Positions 5,215 through 5,619 of a stretch of 5,619 nucleotides of DNA are shown piece by piece. How positions within the stretch are numbered: the stretch's first letter is position 1; each line of letters begins with the position of its first letter. The DNA comes from Thiomonas sp. GTDB taxonomy: Bacteria > Pseudomonadota > Gammaproteobacteria > Burkholderiales > Burkholderiaceae_C. Where the stretch lies: the NCBI GenBank assembly GCA_027451915.1, contig DAIDHU010000061.1, positions 1-5,619 on the forward strand, in the 5' to 3' direction. The translations under genes were made by a program, and so were the position numbers. The notes below the pieces were generated by a model. The model had not been told where the DNA came from and did not search any database. It saw only the letters and a list, made by a program, of their open reading frames with translations.

Positions 5215-5619
5215 TGTCCGCTCCCGACCTGTACGCCGTGCTCGGCAACCCGGTGCAGCACAGCCGCTCGCCGCGCATTCATGAACTCTTCGCCGCGCAA
5301 TGCGGCCAGAGCCTGCGCTACGAGCGTCGGCTGGTCCCCATGGGCGGCTTCGAGACCTCGCTGGCCGCCTTGCGCGCCGAAGGCGGCATGGGATGCAATG
5401 TCACCGTGCCCTTCAAGTTCGACGCGGCGCGCGCCGCCTCCAGCCTGTCGCCCCGCGCCGAGCTGGCCGGCGCGGCCAACACCCTGGGATGGGATTCCCA
5501 AGGCAGGCTGTGGGGCGACAATGCCGATGGCGTCGGGCTGGTGCGCGACCTGGCGCGCCTGCTCGGGCGCGAGCCGCAGGAGGCGCTGCGGGGGGCTCGA
5601 TGTGCTGCTGCTGGGCGCC
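5214..5619 (+). CDS. aroE: shikimate dehydrogenase, partial at right edge, with apparent frameshift
   Basis: AroE reduces 3-dehydroshikimate to shikimate with NADPH in aromatic amino-acid synthesis, in the cytoplasm. Visible marks are YAVLGNPVQHSRSP (7-20) with the substrate-binding SxS serines Ser17 and Ser19, NVTVPFK (62-68) with catalytic Lys68, AANT (87-90) with Asn89, and GDNADGVGL (101-109) with catalytic Asp105. The usual Thr of NTDG is Ala104 here. ATG 5214-5216 overlaps the stop of the TonB-family gene as TGATG, so translation is probably coupled. The frame is normal up to Leu-Arg-Gly (125-127). After a run of six G (5590-5595) it reads ARCAAAG, whereas the frame shifted by one base reads LDVLLLGA to the edge. 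That is the expected start of the Rossmann strand before the GAGGA dinucleotide loop. The run thus seems to contain one extra G, through sequencing error or a real frameshift. The NADP-binding half lies beyond the edge. Confidence 0.9.
   Translation, partial: MSAPDLYAVLGNPVQHSRSPRIHELFAAQCGQSLRYERRLVPMGGFETSLAALRAEGGMGCNVTVPFKFDAARAASSLSPRAELAGAANTLGWDSQGRLWGDNADGVGLVRDLARLLGREPQEALRGARCAAAGR

Overview
The window is very GC-rich (roughly 70% by eye) and densely coded, with strong G/C bias at third codon positions. That bias is why long open frames also appear antisense to real genes. Protein character and gene order (YqiA-type esterase, RNB ribonuclease, TonB-family protein, AroE) point to a betaproteobacterium, most likely order Burkholderiales. 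This placement is inferred from remembered family resemblance, not from a search. I see no mobile elements, CRISPR array, tRNA or rRNA genes, and no sign of horizontal transfer.

Layout. Positions 1-730 (minus strand) hold the N-terminal ~243 residues of an alpha/beta hydrolase that runs off the left edge. A 106-bp divergent intergenic region (731-836) separates it from a plus-strand gene for a small two-CBS-domain protein (837-1295). After a 124-bp gap containing a perfect 20-bp GC palindrome, a tightly packed plus-strand series follows. It comprises a YqiA-type esterase (1420-2058), an RNase II/R-type exoribonuclease (2079-4235, GTG start), a TonB-family protein with an N-terminal membrane anchor (4255-5214), and shikimate dehydrogenase aroE (5214 to the right edge). 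Gaps in this series are 20 bp, 19 bp and a 1-bp TGATG overlap, so it is probably one transcription unit.

Function. The series looks like a housekeeping cluster joining RNA turnover (RNB enzyme), an envelope energy-transduction or scaffold protein (TonB family) and aromatic amino-acid biosynthesis (AroE). The products share no obvious pathway, so their linkage probably reflects conserved gene order. The CBS protein is a candidate adenine-nucleotide sensor with no visible partner.

I found no convincing undescribed system. The points most worth checking are an apparent +1 G frameshift in aroE at a six-G run near the right edge, low-complexity C-terminal tails on two adjacent proteins (RNB enzyme and TonB-like protein), the perfect palindrome before yqiA, and an A/T-rich motif in the divergent region that could serve as a -10 element on both strands.
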